NCBI GenBank assembly: GCA_011525785.1
Contig: WYBT01000021.1
Location: 62,001-126,000, forward strand
Origin: Planctomycetaceae bacterium
GTDB lineage: Bacteria > Planctomycetota > UBA1135 > GCA-002686595
DNA: 64,000 nt
Direction: 5' to 3'
Shown here: positions 45,375-54,052 of the stretch, piece after piece
How positions within the stretch are numbered: position 1 is the stretch's first letter
Layout of the letters: every line of letters begins with the position of its first letter
Made by a program: the position numbers and the translations under genes
The notes under the pieces: generated by a model
What the model saw: the letters and a program-made list of their open reading frames with translations, nothing else
What the model was told of the DNA's origin: nothing
Database searches by the model: none

Positions 45375-45998
45375 ATGAAGCTCCCCGTCAGCCTCCTGTC
45401 GCTCGCCGCGCTGGCGCTCGCAGGCGCTTGCCGCTCAACCGCGGGCGCGCCGGGCGCGTTGGTCGCCGCGCCCTTTCCCGCCATCGCGGCCGAGAACCTC
45501 GACGGCGACGTCGCGGTCGAAGCGCGCCACTACACCGACCACAAGCGCGCCTTCGGCGTCGACCTCCCGCGCGAGGCGCGCGTGCTGCCCGTGGCGCTCA
45601 AGCTCGGCCTCGCTCCGGGGAGCACGCGCTCGCTGCGCTTCGACCCCGCGCGCGCGGCGCTGCGCCTGTACCTGCCCGACGGCACGGTCGTCGCGAGCAA
45701 GCCGGCCAGCACGATCGTCACGCAGTTCAAGCGCGCCAACGAGCGCATCGTGGCCAGCGCGCTCGACGCGCGCGTGCTGGCGCCCTGGAGCGCGGCGCGC
45801 GAGGCCAACGTGTACTTCGACCTGGGCGAGGCCGGCGAGCTGTTCGTCAAGCGCGGCGAGATCTCGCGCCGCGTGGGCGAGGAGGTGCGCACCTTCGGGC
45901 TCGAACAGGCGCTGATCGGATTCGAGTTGGAAGTCGACGGCGCGCCGCGCAGCGTGTTCGTCGGTCTCGCGCCGACCAACGGCGCACGCTACCCATGA
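45375..45998 (+). CDS. Lipoprotein of unknown function
   Basis: A 207-residue protein with a lipobox LAGAC (Cys19). The mature part is a single predicted beta-rich domain with a conspicuous middle region rich in Arg (LALRLYLP, KRANERIVASALD). It starts 10 bases after the pseudokinase stop and ends overlapping the next gene (ATGA). I recognise no family. By position it may be the periplasmic partner of the pseudokinase's outer part. Confidence 0.65.
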   Translation: MKLPVSLLSLAALALAGACRSTAGAPGALVAAPFPAIAAENLDGDVAVEARHYTDHKRAFGVDLPREARVLPVALKLGLAPGSTRSLRFDPARAALRLYLPDGTVVASKPASTIVTQFKRANERIVASALDARVLAPWSAAREANVYFDLGEAGELFVKRGEISRRVGEEVRTFGLEQALIGFELEVDGAPRSVFVGLAPTNGARYP

Positions 45999-46846
45999 GC
46001 CTGACGCACCCTCCGTTCGCGCGCCTCGTGGCAGGGGCGCTCGGCGCTCTCGTGCTGGCCGGCTGCTCTGCGCCCGCGCCCCGCGCGGAACGCGCCGCAC
46101 AGCTCGAAACGCAACTCGCCGCGCTGCGCGACGCCAACGCCGCCGGCGAGTTCGTGCGCGCCGCCGATGAAGCCGAGCGACTGCTCGCGCAGATCGACCG
46201 CTCGGACGCACTCGGCGCGCGCGCGGCCCTCGACGTCGCGCTGGAGGCGGGTGAGGCGCACGCGCGGCTGGCGGTGAGCGCGCCCTTCCTGCGCGAGCCC
46301 GACGCCGACGGCGTGTGGCAGGTCTCGCCGATCGCCCATCGCATGGCGATGGCGCGCTACTACGCGCTCGCGCGTTCGCTTTCGCGCCGCGCGGAAGTCC
46401 GCGACGACCAGGAGAGACTGGCCGAGGCCCTGCGCGGCGCGGACCTCAAGGAATTCGCCTTCCACGCGCAGTTGGGGCTCGAGCCCAGCTGCCGCGCCTT
46501 CATCCAGCGCGCGAGCGAGCTGCACGATCCGCGCCGCGCGGCCGAGCTGTTCCAGCGCATGCCGCTCGCGGGCCTGCGGCCCTGGCTGTACGCCGAGCTG
46601 TTCGAGCACCAGCGCTCACGCGACGAGCGCGCGGCCTTCCGTTTCGCCGTGATGGCCATCGACGAAGCCCCGTCCGCCAGCGGTTTCGGCGCGGCGCGCG
46701 TGGCGCAGCTCGAGCGCTGGATCGCGAGCGAGTCTTCGCTCGAGTTCCACTGCCCCAAGTGCGATCTGGCGGTCAACCCCGGCCTGCGCGCCTGCCCCAA
46801 CGATCGCACGCCCAACGTCGAGTTCGTCGGGCGCAAGCGGCTGTGA
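45995..46846 (+). CDS. Lipoprotein with helical repeats and a CxxC-containing C terminus
   Basis: A 283-residue protein with a lipobox LAGC (Cys24), a predominantly helical middle (possibly TPR-like pairs, about residues 35-240), and a C-terminal FHCPKCDLAVNPG followed by RACPND. The CPKC..C pattern resembles a zinc ribbon with only three cysteines, unusual for an exported protein. Translationally coupled on both sides. Confidence 0.65.
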   Translation: MSLTHPPFARLVAGALGALVLAGCSAPAPRAERAAQLETQLAALRDANAAGEFVRAADEAERLLAQIDRSDALGARAALDVALEAGEAHARLAVSAPFLREPDADGVWQVSPIAHRMAMARYYALARSLSRRAEVRDDQERLAEALRGADLKEFAFHAQLGLEPSCRAFIQRASELHDPRRAAELFQRMPLAGLRPWLYAELFEHQRSRDERAAFRFAVMAIDEAPSASGFGAARVAQLERWIASESSLEFHCPKCDLAVNPGLRACPNDRTPNVEFVGRKRL

Positions 46847-47766
46847 GCGCGCGTCCGCATCCGCAGCGCGGGGTCGAGCGCCGCGAGTTCCTGGGTTTTG
46901 CCTGCGCGTTGGCGCTCGGCGCGAATGCGCTCGGCCAGGAGTCGCCTGCGCCCGCACCGCCGCGCCGCAAGCTGCGCAAGGCCTGCATGCTCTACATGTG
47001 CAAGGGCGGCAAGACGCTGCGCGAGAAGTTCGAGATCTTGAAGCGCGCCGGGTTCGACGGCGTCGAGCTCGACAGCCCTTCGCCGATCCCACTCGAGGAA
47101 ATCCTCGCCGCACGCGACGCCACCGGGCTGGCGGTGTGCGGCGTGGTGGATTCGGTCCACTGGCGCCTGTCGCTGGCCGATCCCGACGCCGACGTGCGCA
47201 AACAGGCCGTGGCCGCGCTCGAGACGGCGCTGCGCGACTGCCACGCGCTCGGCGGCGACAGCGTGCTGCTCGTGCCGGCGCTGGTGAACCAGCGCGTGAG
47301 CTACGACCAGGCCTACGAGCGCTCGCAGGCCGAGCTGCGCCGCGTGTTGCCGCTGGCGGCCGAGCTGCGCGTCAAGATCGGCATCGAGAACGTGTGGAAC
47401 GACTTCCTGCTCTCGCCGCTCGAGGCCGCGCGCTACGTCGATGAGCTGGAGAGCCCGTGGGTCGGCTGGCACCTGGACTGCGGCAACGTGGTGACCTACG
47501 GCCACGCCGAACAGTGGGTGTCGATCCTCGGGCCGCGCCTGGCGAAGCTCCACGTCAAGGACTACTCGCGCAAGCGCCGCGACGAAGAGGGGCGCTGGAA
47601 GGGCTTCGAGGTGGCGCTGGGCGAGGGCGATGTCGATTGGCCGGCGGTGGTCCGCGCGCTCGACCAGGTCGGCTATCGGGGCTGGGCCTCGGCCGAGGTC
47701 GCCGCCGGCGACGAAGCGCACCTGCGCGACGTCGTTGCGCGCATGGAACGCTTGCTCGACGCGTAG
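46843..47766 (+). CDS. Sugar phosphate isomerase/epimerase-like TIM barrel, Tat-exported
   Basis: A 307-residue AP-endonuclease-2/xylose-isomerase-like TIM barrel. The N terminus has a twin-arginine motif ERREFLGF (Arg13-Arg14) and a hydrophobic stretch ending NALG, so export in folded form is predicted. Candidate metal ligands are Glu in GIENVWND, Asp in WHLDCGNV, His in LHVKDYS, and Glu in ASAEVAAG. Such Tat-exported members are common in Planctomycetota and act on sugars. It is the last gene of the pseudokinase cluster, followed by a terminator. Confidence 0.85.
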   Translation: MSARPHPQRGVERREFLGFACALALGANALGQESPAPAPPRRKLRKACMLYMCKGGKTLREKFEILKRAGFDGVELDSPSPIPLEEILAARDATGLAVCGVVDSVHWRLSLADPDADVRKQAVAALETALRDCHALGGDSVLLVPALVNQRVSYDQAYERSQAELRRVLPLAAELRVKIGIENVWNDFLLSPLEAARYVDELESPWVGWHLDCGNVVTYGHAEQWVSILGPRLAKLHVKDYSRKRRDEEGRWKGFEVALGEGDVDWPAVVRALDQVGYRGWASAEVAAGDEAHLRDVVARMERLLDA

Positions 47767-47772
47767 CCCCGA

Positions 47773-47829
47773 GTCGGCGGCGGGCGCGGCCGCGCCGGGG
47801 TGCTGGCGCGCCGCTCGACAGATTTTTTT
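47773..47829 (+). terminator. Terminator ending the pseudokinase cluster
   Basis: An imperfect GC-rich stem (GTCG..CGGCG..GC near 47773-47785 against GC..CGCCG..CGAC at 47806-47818, enclosing a smaller palindrome GCGCGGCCGCGC at 47785-47796) is followed by a run of seven T at 47823-47829. It lies directly after the isomerase-like gene stop. Confidence 0.6.
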
Positions 47830-48250
47830 CGGAATCCTGCGCCCAAACGAGCCGTCCGCGGAATGTACGTCCGCGTGGCTAACGCCACGTCTCTGCGCGA
47901 GATCGCGACAGGGGGGGTATCGAGGCTTGCAGGCAGCCTCGCGGCCCTGAGTGGTGAGGCGGACACGGACGGCGCGGTCCTCGCGCCGTCCGTCAGTCCT
48001 CCCGCTCGCCCTTGCCGCGAAACCAGCGCCCGGGACGGCGGAGGACGCGCTCGGCCAGCCTCTCGAGCTCTCCACGGGTCGCTCGCGTCGGGCCGTTCTC
48101 TGCCACCGCCCAAGGCGGGGCGCTCTGCGCCTCGCTCCCAGCGCGACGTCCCACACAACACTTCCACCGAACTGCGCCGCGGGTTGTCTGTCCGCCCCCC
48201 TCGGCGTAGCCCGCCGCAGCCCGACCCGTTGGGCTGCGGCGGGTCCTTTT
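47830..48250 (+). ncRNA. Candidate non-coding transcript or leader upstream of the TIR-FGE gene
   Basis: About 420 bases between two terminators, with no gene-like coding on this strand. It contains a CGTGGC-taac-GCCACG hairpin at about 47874-47889, a CGCG-agat-CGCG hairpin near 47898-47909, and a perfect 12-bp hairpin at 47965-47993 with a five-base loop. It ends in an exceptionally strong terminator at 48210-48250. Since no protein gene needs that terminator, the simplest reading is a structured RNA gene or an attenuating 5' leader for the TIR gene at 48343. The promoter was not identified. I saw no tmRNA, SRP, RNase P or riboswitch motif. Confidence 0.4.
48210..48250 (+). terminator. Strong Rho-independent terminator or attenuator
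   Basis: A perfect 13-bp GC-rich stem (48210-48222 with 48231-48243) with an eight-base loop is followed by TCCTTTT. It ends 92 bases before the ATG of the TIR-FGE gene and has no coding gene directly upstream on its strand. Confidence 0.85.
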
Positions 48251-48342
48251 CTGGGGACCGCTCTTCAAGGCGAGCGCACGCGCCGGACGAAAGCAGCGCT
48301 GGTTTCGACCGCGTCCGCTCCCGTCCCCTGCGGCGCGTCCCC

Positions 48343-49647
48343 ATGTCCCGCTCCCTGTTCCTCAGCTTCTCGGACGCCGAGCGCGTCCACGCCGAGAACC
48401 TCGCCGCGCTGCTGCGCAAGGCCGGGCTCCCGGTCGAGTGCAGCTCGCTCGACGGCGCCGATCTAGGCGCGTCGAACTTCTGGCGTGAGCTCGACCGCAC
48501 GATCCTGCGCTGCGAGGTGTTCATCACGCTGTGCTCGTCGCGGCCGAACTCGCCCGTCGCGCTGGCGGAGCTGGGCGTCGCCCTGTCGCGCGCCGAACGC
48601 GAGCCGCGCTTTCCGATCATCCCCGCGCTGCTGGGGCAGATGGCGGTCGAGGAGCTGCCCGCGCCGCTGCGCTCGCACCAGTACATCGTGCTGCCCGAGG
48701 ACCTGCTCGACGCGTCCGACGCCGCGCGCGAGGAGCTCGTGCGCCAGTTCCGCGGCCTGATCCGCGTCAAGCAGGAGCCCAACGCCGACGCGGCCTGGCA
48801 GAAGGTCGCCGAGCGCGTCGCCGCGCACCTGGAGTACGGCGGTCGCGTGCTGCGCGCGCAGGAGGGGCTGGTCCCGCTCGGGCGCGATCCCGACTCGCAC
48901 CTGGAGGAGTTCTGGGTGCAGGGCACGGGCGCGCCGCTCGAGCGCGCGGCGAACGGCCGCCTGCAGCGGCGCGAGGACTCCGCCGTGGTGCTGGTCCTGA
49001 TGCCGCAGGGCGAATTCGAGATGGGCGCCTCCGATCGCGACCTCGAGGCGCGCGTGGCCCTGGCGGAGGAGTGTCCGCGCCGCTGGGTGCAGCTCGCGCC
49101 CTACTTCATCGCCAAGACGCCGCTCACCCAGCTGCAGTTCGCCTGCGTGATGGGCTGGAACCGCTCGCGCGTCAGCGGCCCTTTGCTGCCGGTGAGCGAC
49201 GTGACCTACGCGGAGGCGCAGCAGTGGTGCGCTCGCGTCGGTCTGACGCTGCCGACCGAGGCGCAGTGGGAGTACGCCTGTCGCGCCGGCTCGCGGATGC
49301 GCTACGCCTTCGGCGATCGCGAGGAGGACCTCGCGCGCTGCGGCTGGTACGCGGGCAACACGCGCGGTCCGCAGCCGGTGGGCCTGCTCGCGCCCAATCG
49401 CTTCGGCCTCTACGACCTGCACGGTTCGGTCTGGGAGTGGTGCGCCGACGGCTGGCGGCCCAACCTCGTCGGCGCGCCCACCGACGGCGCGCAGTTCGAG
49501 CCGCCCGCTGCGGGGCTGGCGGCGGCGCGCGGCGGATGCTGGGCCGGCCCGGCGCTGATCGCGCGTTCGGCCCATCGCCGCGCCTTCGGGCTGGACCAGG
49601 CGCTCGACACGCTGGGCCTGCGGCCGGCGCGCGCCGTGATCGACTGA
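48343..49647 (+). CDS. TIR domain fused to an FGE/C-type-lectin-like domain
   Basis: A 434-residue protein with no signal peptide. Residues 1-140 are a TIR domain (SLFLSFSDAERVHAENLAAL start; box-like SSLDGADLG; Glu76 in VALAELGVAL aligns with the NADase Glu). A linker leads to a formylglycine-generating-enzyme-fold domain (about 214-434: LMPQGEFEMGAS, IAKTPLTQLQFACVMGWN, LPTEAQWEYACRAGS, DLHGSVWEWCADGW, RGGCWAGP). The Cys pair used by true FGEs after RGGSW is missing, so a non-enzymatic binding role is likely. TIR coupled to an FGE-like sensor resembles defence or stress-effector designs. Start chosen where the TIR domain begins. No obvious partner gene. Confidence 0.82.
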   Translation: MSRSLFLSFSDAERVHAENLAALLRKAGLPVECSSLDGADLGASNFWRELDRTILRCEVFITLCSSRPNSPVALAELGVALSRAEREPRFPIIPALLGQMAVEELPAPLRSHQYIVLPEDLLDASDAAREELVRQFRGLIRVKQEPNADAAWQKVAERVAAHLEYGGRVLRAQEGLVPLGRDPDSHLEEFWVQGTGAPLERAANGRLQRREDSAVVLVLMPQGEFEMGASDRDLEARVALAEECPRRWVQLAPYFIAKTPLTQLQFACVMGWNRSRVSGPLLPVSDVTYAEAQQWCARVGLTLPTEAQWEYACRAGSRMRYAFGDREEDLARCGWYAGNTRGPQPVGLLAPNRFGLYDLHGSVWEWCADGWRPNLVGAPTDGAQFEPPAAGLAAARGGCWAGPALIARSAHRRAFGLDQALDTLGLRPARAVID

Positions 49648-49752
49648 GCGCGGCCGGTCGCCAAGTTTCGACGCGCCTGGTCCAACGACGCGGCGGGCGG
49701 CGCCCTCAGTGAGCGCGCGCCCGCCGACCTCTGCGCACTCGACGCGGTGAAC

Positions 49753-51135
49753 TCAGCCGTTCGCCGCGCACCACGCGGCGGCCTCAGAGTCCATCGCGCT
49801 CTCGGCAGTCTGCCAATCCGTGGCCGACCAGGACTTGACGGCCTTCAGGGTCTGCGAAGCGGGCAAGGGGACTTTCACCCACTCCTCCTTTTTCACCTTG
49901 CACTTGTACTCCCACCAGAAAAGGTAGCACCACGACTTCTCGCAGTAGTTCGCGACCATGTACATGTACAGATGACCGCTCTTGGAGAGCAGTTTGTCCG
50001 TCAGCGTGCTGAAGGCCTTCTTCACGGCATCTCGAATCTGCTTGGAGGACGTGGGAGAGTGAACTCCACGTCGCGCGACGTCGATCTTGAGCACCCAGTC
50101 GACGACCAATTTGGCAGTCTTGACCTCGTCGGGGTTGTACACTTCCAGACCCACTCCAACCTTCGTGATCGTGCAACCACCGCAGTCGTCGTCGGTGAGG
50201 CACTCTTCGGGGCACGCGCCCGAGACTTCGAGCCCGAAATTGAAGAGGTCTCGAAGCGCGTACATGCTGCCCTGAAGGTCGGCGCCAGCTGAATTGAACG
50301 TCGAAGCGAGCGCAGCGAATCCGTAGGTGTTGAGGACGTTCGCAGGTCCCAGTTGTTGCCAAGTGGTGAGGATCGACTGCGAGATCGGCAGGGCGAGGCC
50401 CGTAGCGAGTTCGCCCCCGTCGTTCCACATGCCGGCTTGGTAGTCGACGTCGATGACTTCATACGGGAAAAGGTCTGCCGGCCAGCCGAAGACCGGCGGA
50501 TCCTGCAGACTCGAGAGCATCGCGCTCGGATTCGACGGGACGTGCTGCTCGAACACGTACTCGAAACACTTCGAGAACGCGCTAGGCGAACCGATGACCA
50601 TCAGGAGGTCCGCCGCGGCGTCGAACGCGCTCATGGATGCTTGGAACTGCTCCCGCACATCCTCCGGCACGACGCCCGTCCCCTCGAGAGTCATCAGCTG
50701 CGACAGCTTGAGGCGGGCCCCGCGCACCTCGATACTCGCTTGCTCGAAGTTCGCTTGCTGGATGTGCTGGCCTGCCAGCGTCAGATGCTGTGAGAGACTT
50801 GATGCGGTGTTCGCGGCATCACACGTCTGCAGTCCGTACTGCGAGCACAGAAGGGAGAGCCCGGCGGCGAGCCCGGATGTCATCTGCCCAGTGGTCGCGA
50901 GCATGTCCCCGCATTGCTGGATCGCCTGCGGCTTCGTCATTTCGACAGACGCGACCGTGTAGTAAGCCATGACAGATCCCACGTCGCCGATGGACTGGGA
51001 CACAGCCGAGAGAACCATCTCCTCGACGCCGGACTTGGGCGCCGCGTACGTCGGTAGTGCGAAGGCCACGAGTGGAGTGGCCAACGCCAGATGGCCCATG
51101 GTCGAGGACCACGAGCGACTGAGTAGGGAGAGCAT
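49753..51135 (-). CDS. Secreted cysteine-rich protein of unknown function, lower GC
   Basis: A 460-residue exported protein (signal peptide about 1-31, ending PTYA). It has more Lys, Asn, Ser and Tyr and about eleven Cys, with two clusters: ACPEECLTDDDCGGCT and NYCEKSWCYLFWWEYKC. The N-terminal 250 residues are helical. Codon use is clearly less GC-rich than the surroundings, suggesting recent acquisition. I do not recognise a family. It is convergent with the TIR-FGE gene (105 bp between stops) and monocistronic. Confidence 0.6.
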   Translation of the reverse strand: MLSLLSRSWSSTMGHLALATPLVAFALPTYAAPKSGVEEMVLSAVSQSIGDVGSVMAYYTVASVEMTKPQAIQQCGDMLATTGQMTSGLAAGLSLLCSQYGLQTCDAANTASSLSQHLTLAGQHIQQANFEQASIEVRGARLKLSQLMTLEGTGVVPEDVREQFQASMSAFDAAADLLMVIGSPSAFSKCFEYVFEQHVPSNPSAMLSSLQDPPVFGWPADLFPYEVIDVDYQAGMWNDGGELATGLALPISQSILTTWQQLGPANVLNTYGFAALASTFNSAGADLQGSMYALRDLFNFGLEVSGACPEECLTDDDCGGCTITKVGVGLEVYNPDEVKTAKLVVDWVLKIDVARRGVHSPTSSKQIRDAVKKAFSTLTDKLLSKSGHLYMYMVANYCEKSWCYLFWWEYKCKVKKEEWVKVPLPASQTLKAVKSWSATDWQTAESAMDSEAAAWCAANG

Positions 51136-51531
51136 GAAGTTATCCGAGTGTTGAAGAAGTGAATTGGAAACAAGACTCCAAGCAGGTCACTCCTGCTGGG
51201 TGCGGGCGGAGACAAGCTCCGAGTACCGCGCCGACGTTCGCCTGCCGACCACGGCCGAAGTTGCGCGAAAGTGGAGTCGCGCGCGCACGTGTGACGCCGG
51301 GCGAAGCACGAGCTCGACCCCTGGAGCGTCGCAGTTGCACGACAGCGCTGTGAGCGCGCATGTCACCTGCGCCGCCCGGCGGAATTGCGCCGAAGCCATC
51401 TTCCAAGCAGCGACGCCGGCCCAGCGCGGGTGGAAACGCCGCGGCGCAGGCGCGAGTTGGGTGGTGCTTTCGGGCCGAGCGCGTAAGCCGAGGCCAACCA
51501 CCAGCTCAGAGCCGCTGGCGGTTGTGTCGCG
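51136..51531. other. Gene-free stretch of moderate GC
   Basis: 396 bases with no gene-like reading frame. The half nearest the secreted-protein gene is AT-richer and should contain its promoter, but I found no clear -35/-10 pair. No repeat or transposon end was seen. It may be the remnant left by insertion of the neighbouring lower-GC gene. Confidence 0.4.
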
Positions 51532-52116
51532 TCACTCCCGTGAGCCCTGCTCCGGCGCCGGCAGCGAGTGGCGCTTGATCAGCGGCAGCTGTGTCGCCAT
51601 GAACACGATCGGGAGCGGGAAGAACAGCGCCAGCTTGGCGATTGCGTAGCCCTCGTCGTCGACCACGCGGCGCACCACTTCGTTGGTCGCCGCCATGGCG
51701 AGGAAGAACAGGCCGAAGCGCAGCGTGAACTTGCTCCAGCCCGGCTCGTCGAGCTGCATGGCCGACTCGAACAGCGTGCGCAGCGGCTGTTTGCCGAGCG
51801 CGCGCGCGACCAGCAGCCACAGGCCCATGCAGGCGCTCACGATCGTCACCTTGAGCTTGAGGAACGAGCTGTCGTCGAACCACCAGGTGAGCGCGGCGAA
51901 GCCCGCGACCGCGATGGTCGACACGACCAGGATCCAGTTCACCTTGCGCTGCAGGCGGTAGAGGATCGCGGTGGAGAGCACCGAAGCGATCGCGAAAGGC
52001 AGCGCGGCCTTGACCAGGCCCGCACGCATCGTGATCGCGACCAGCACGACCAAGGGGCCGAGTTCGAGCCCGAGCTTGACGCTGGGCGAGATGGGGGCGG
52101 GCTCCGGCTTGTCCAT
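51532..52116 (-). CDS. yciB: YciB/IspZ-family inner membrane protein (septation protein A)
   Basis: A 194-residue protein with five hydrophobic segments, the length of YciB. Typical family features include LELGPLVVLVAI near residue 17, NWILVVSTIAV, and the end segments MAATNEVVRRV and LPLIKRHS. YciB is thought to help envelope and septum integrity in Gram-negative bacteria. The ATG at 52116 is used; a longer reading frame runs 22 codons upstream but leads into the divergent mutY. Divergent from mutY with only 48 bp between the starts. Confidence 0.85.
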   Translation of the reverse strand: MDKPEPAPISPSVKLGLELGPLVVLVAITMRAGLVKAALPFAIASVLSTAILYRLQRKVNWILVVSTIAVAGFAALTWWFDDSSFLKLKVTIVSACMGLWLLVARALGKQPLRTLFESAMQLDEPGWSKFTLRFGLFFLAMAATNEVVRRVVDDEGYAIAKLALFFPLPIVFMATQLPLIKRHSLPAPEQGSRE

Positions 52117-52164
52117 GCGGTGTTGGACGCTCAGAGTGGCGCACCGGAGCGGTCGAGCGCAAGC

Positions 52165-53244
52165 GTGACGAAGTCGAGCCATTCACAGCGCAGCGGCAGC
52201 GCTGCGCGCCGGCGTCTGCTCGCCTGGTTCCGCGCGGAGCAGCGCGACCTGCCCTGGCGGCGCACGCGCGATCCCTACGCGATCTGGATCAGCGAGGCGA
52301 TGCTGCAGCAGACGCGCGTCGAGACGGTGCTGAGCTACTGGCCGCGCTTTCTCGCGCGCTTCCCGGACTTCGCGGCGCTCGCGGCCGCGAGCGAGGACGA
52401 CGTGCTCGCGGCCTGGAGCGGCCTGGGCTACTACCGCCGCGCGCGTTCGCTGCGCGCTGCCGCGCAGCGCATCGTCGAGGAGCACGGCGGCACGTTTCCG
52501 CGCGAGCTCGAGGCCGCGCGCGCGCTGCCGGGAGTCGGGCCGTACACCGCTGGCGCGGTGCTCTCGATCGCCTTCGACGCGCCGGTGGCGCTCGTCGACG
52601 GCAACGTCGTGCGCGTGCTGGCGCGCTGGCTGGGGTGCGAGCTCGAGCACGCCGCAGCGCTGCGCTGGGCCTGGGGCGAAGCGGAGCGGCTTGCGCCGCG
52701 CGCGGGCGGCGCGGGCGAGTGGAACCAGGCGCTGATGGAGCTCGGTGCGCGGGTGTGCACGCCGCGCGCGCCCGACTGCGCCAACTGTCCGCTGCGCGAG
52801 CACTGCTTCGCGCGCGAGCACGCCCGACAGAGCGAATTGCCGCGCGCCAAGCCGCGTCCCGCGCCGATCGAGGTCGAGCTGGAGTGCGCCTGGATCGAAC
52901 GACGCGGCGAGCTGCTGCTCGAGCGACGGCCGCCGACGGGCCGCATGGCCGGGATGTGGCAGTTGCCCACCGTCCAAGTGGCCGCGAGCGCCGACGGAGC
53001 GCAGCTCTTCCCGACGCGCTACGCCAGCGACCGCATCGCGCCCTACGGCGAGCCGCTGGCCGAGCTGCGTCACGCCATCACGCGCCATCGCATCGCGGTC
53101 TGCGTCCGCGCGGCGCGCGTGTCGGGCGCGCAAGCGAGCGAGCCGCTCGCGTGGGTCGCACGCGAACGGCTCGTGGATCTCGCGCTGACGGGCATGGCCC
53201 GCAAGGCGTTGCGCGCGCTAGGCGGCGCGCAGGCTCAGAAGTAG
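52165..53244 (+). CDS. mutY: A/G-specific adenine DNA glycosylase MutY
   Basis: A 359-residue base-excision repair enzyme removing adenine opposite 8-oxoguanine. The catalytic domain has WISEAMLQQTRVETV (active-site Glu), the helix-hairpin-helix LPGVGPYTAGAVLSIAFD with the catalytic Asp, and an iron-sulfur loop C-x6-C-x2-C-x5-C (CTPRAPDCANCPLREHC). The C-terminal domain from about residue 235 is the NUDIX-like 8-oxoG reader. GTG start at 52165 about 23 residues before the first conserved block. The stop overlaps the convergent prepilin gene by 10 bp. Confidence 0.92.
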   Translation: MTKSSHSQRSGSAARRRLLAWFRAEQRDLPWRRTRDPYAIWISEAMLQQTRVETVLSYWPRFLARFPDFAALAAASEDDVLAAWSGLGYYRRARSLRAAAQRIVEEHGGTFPRELEAARALPGVGPYTAGAVLSIAFDAPVALVDGNVVRVLARWLGCELEHAAALRWAWGEAERLAPRAGGAGEWNQALMELGARVCTPRAPDCANCPLREHCFAREHARQSELPRAKPRPAPIEVELECAWIERRGELLLERRPPTGRMAGMWQLPTVQVAASADGAQLFPTRYASDRIAPYGEPLAELRHAITRHRIAVCVRAARVSGAQASEPLAWVARERLVDLALTGMARKALRALGGAQAQK

Positions 53245-53810
53245 ACCAGCACCCAGCAGTAGTTGTTGCTCGAGTTCCACTTCACGCGGCCGGTGTCGAA
53301 CCAGTTGCCCGCCAGGCCGCGATCGAAGGCGGCGTCGATCGCCTGCGCATCGGCCTGCGTGATGCCGCTCAGCCACAGCGTGCATCCGGCGCTCGTGAAG
53401 TCGTTGGTCCCGTCGGCGTCGATGTCGAAGCCCGCGTTGCCCTGCACGTTGACGGTGGCGTACATGTTGATGCTCCCCAGGGAGGGGTTCATCGAAGTCG
53501 TGAGCGGCGACTCCATGTAGGGGCCCTGCCAGCCCGCGATGGTCTGCGTGCCCGAGAGCTTGCGGTTGACCGCTGCTGAGCCGGCGTACTCCCAGGGCAG
53601 TTGATTGGTGTCCGTGTGGTACTGCGCGCTGGCGTTCTTCAGGGTGTCGACCAGCTGGATGACGCGCGACGTCTTGCCCTTGTTGATCACGCCGCCGGAG
53701 CGAATCGCGACCACGCCGACGATCATTGCGATCACGGCCAGGGCAATGACGATTTCGAGCAGCGAGAAGCCGCTGGCTCTGGCGGAGGAACGGGATCGGG
53801 GCAGGCGCAT
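53235..53810 (-). CDS. Type IV/II prepilin-like protein
   Basis: A 191-residue secreted pilin-like protein. The N-terminal signature is SGFSLLEIVIALAVIAMIV: a short basic leader of 13 residues, prepilin peptidase cleavage between Gly14 and Phe15, and Glu at +5 of the mature protein. The mature part carries Gly/Ala- and Asn-rich, probably beta-strand sequence ending SNNYCWVLVYF. It matches pseudopilins (GspG type) and Planctomycetota prepilins in general. No assembly genes are nearby. The last ten codon bases overlap mutY's end. Confidence 0.8.
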   Translation of the reverse strand: MRLPRSRSSARASGFSLLEIVIALAVIAMIVGVVAIRSGGVINKGKTSRVIQLVDTLKNASAQYHTDTNQLPWEYAGSAAVNRKLSGTQTIAGWQGPYMESPLTTSMNPSLGSINMYATVNVQGNAGFDIDADGTNDFTSAGCTLWLSGITQADAQAIDAAFDRGLAGNWFDTGRVKWNSSNNYCWVLVYF

Positions 53811-54052
53811 CGGCTTAGCGGGGTGGGGAGATCGTCGTTGGGGGGGGGCGAGCGAACTCGACGCGCTTACAGCGCGCCGCTTCTCCTTCTCTTCGACGCC
53901 TCGACCGGCGCGCTTGAGGGCGGGGGCCCGGCGGGCTCTTCACAATTGCGATTTTTTTGGGAACGGCCCGCAGAAGCGCCGCCGGCGAGCCCGCGGCGCG
54001 CGAGTGACGCGGCCGGTTCGCTCCGATAACCTGCGCGGCCCGCGCCCTGCCT

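Noticed and set aside
47880..47960. A tmRNA-like tag ending near GSLAAL in the region before the TIR gene.
   Set aside because: There is no stop after LAA, no tRNA-like ends and no T-loop motif; chance resemblance.
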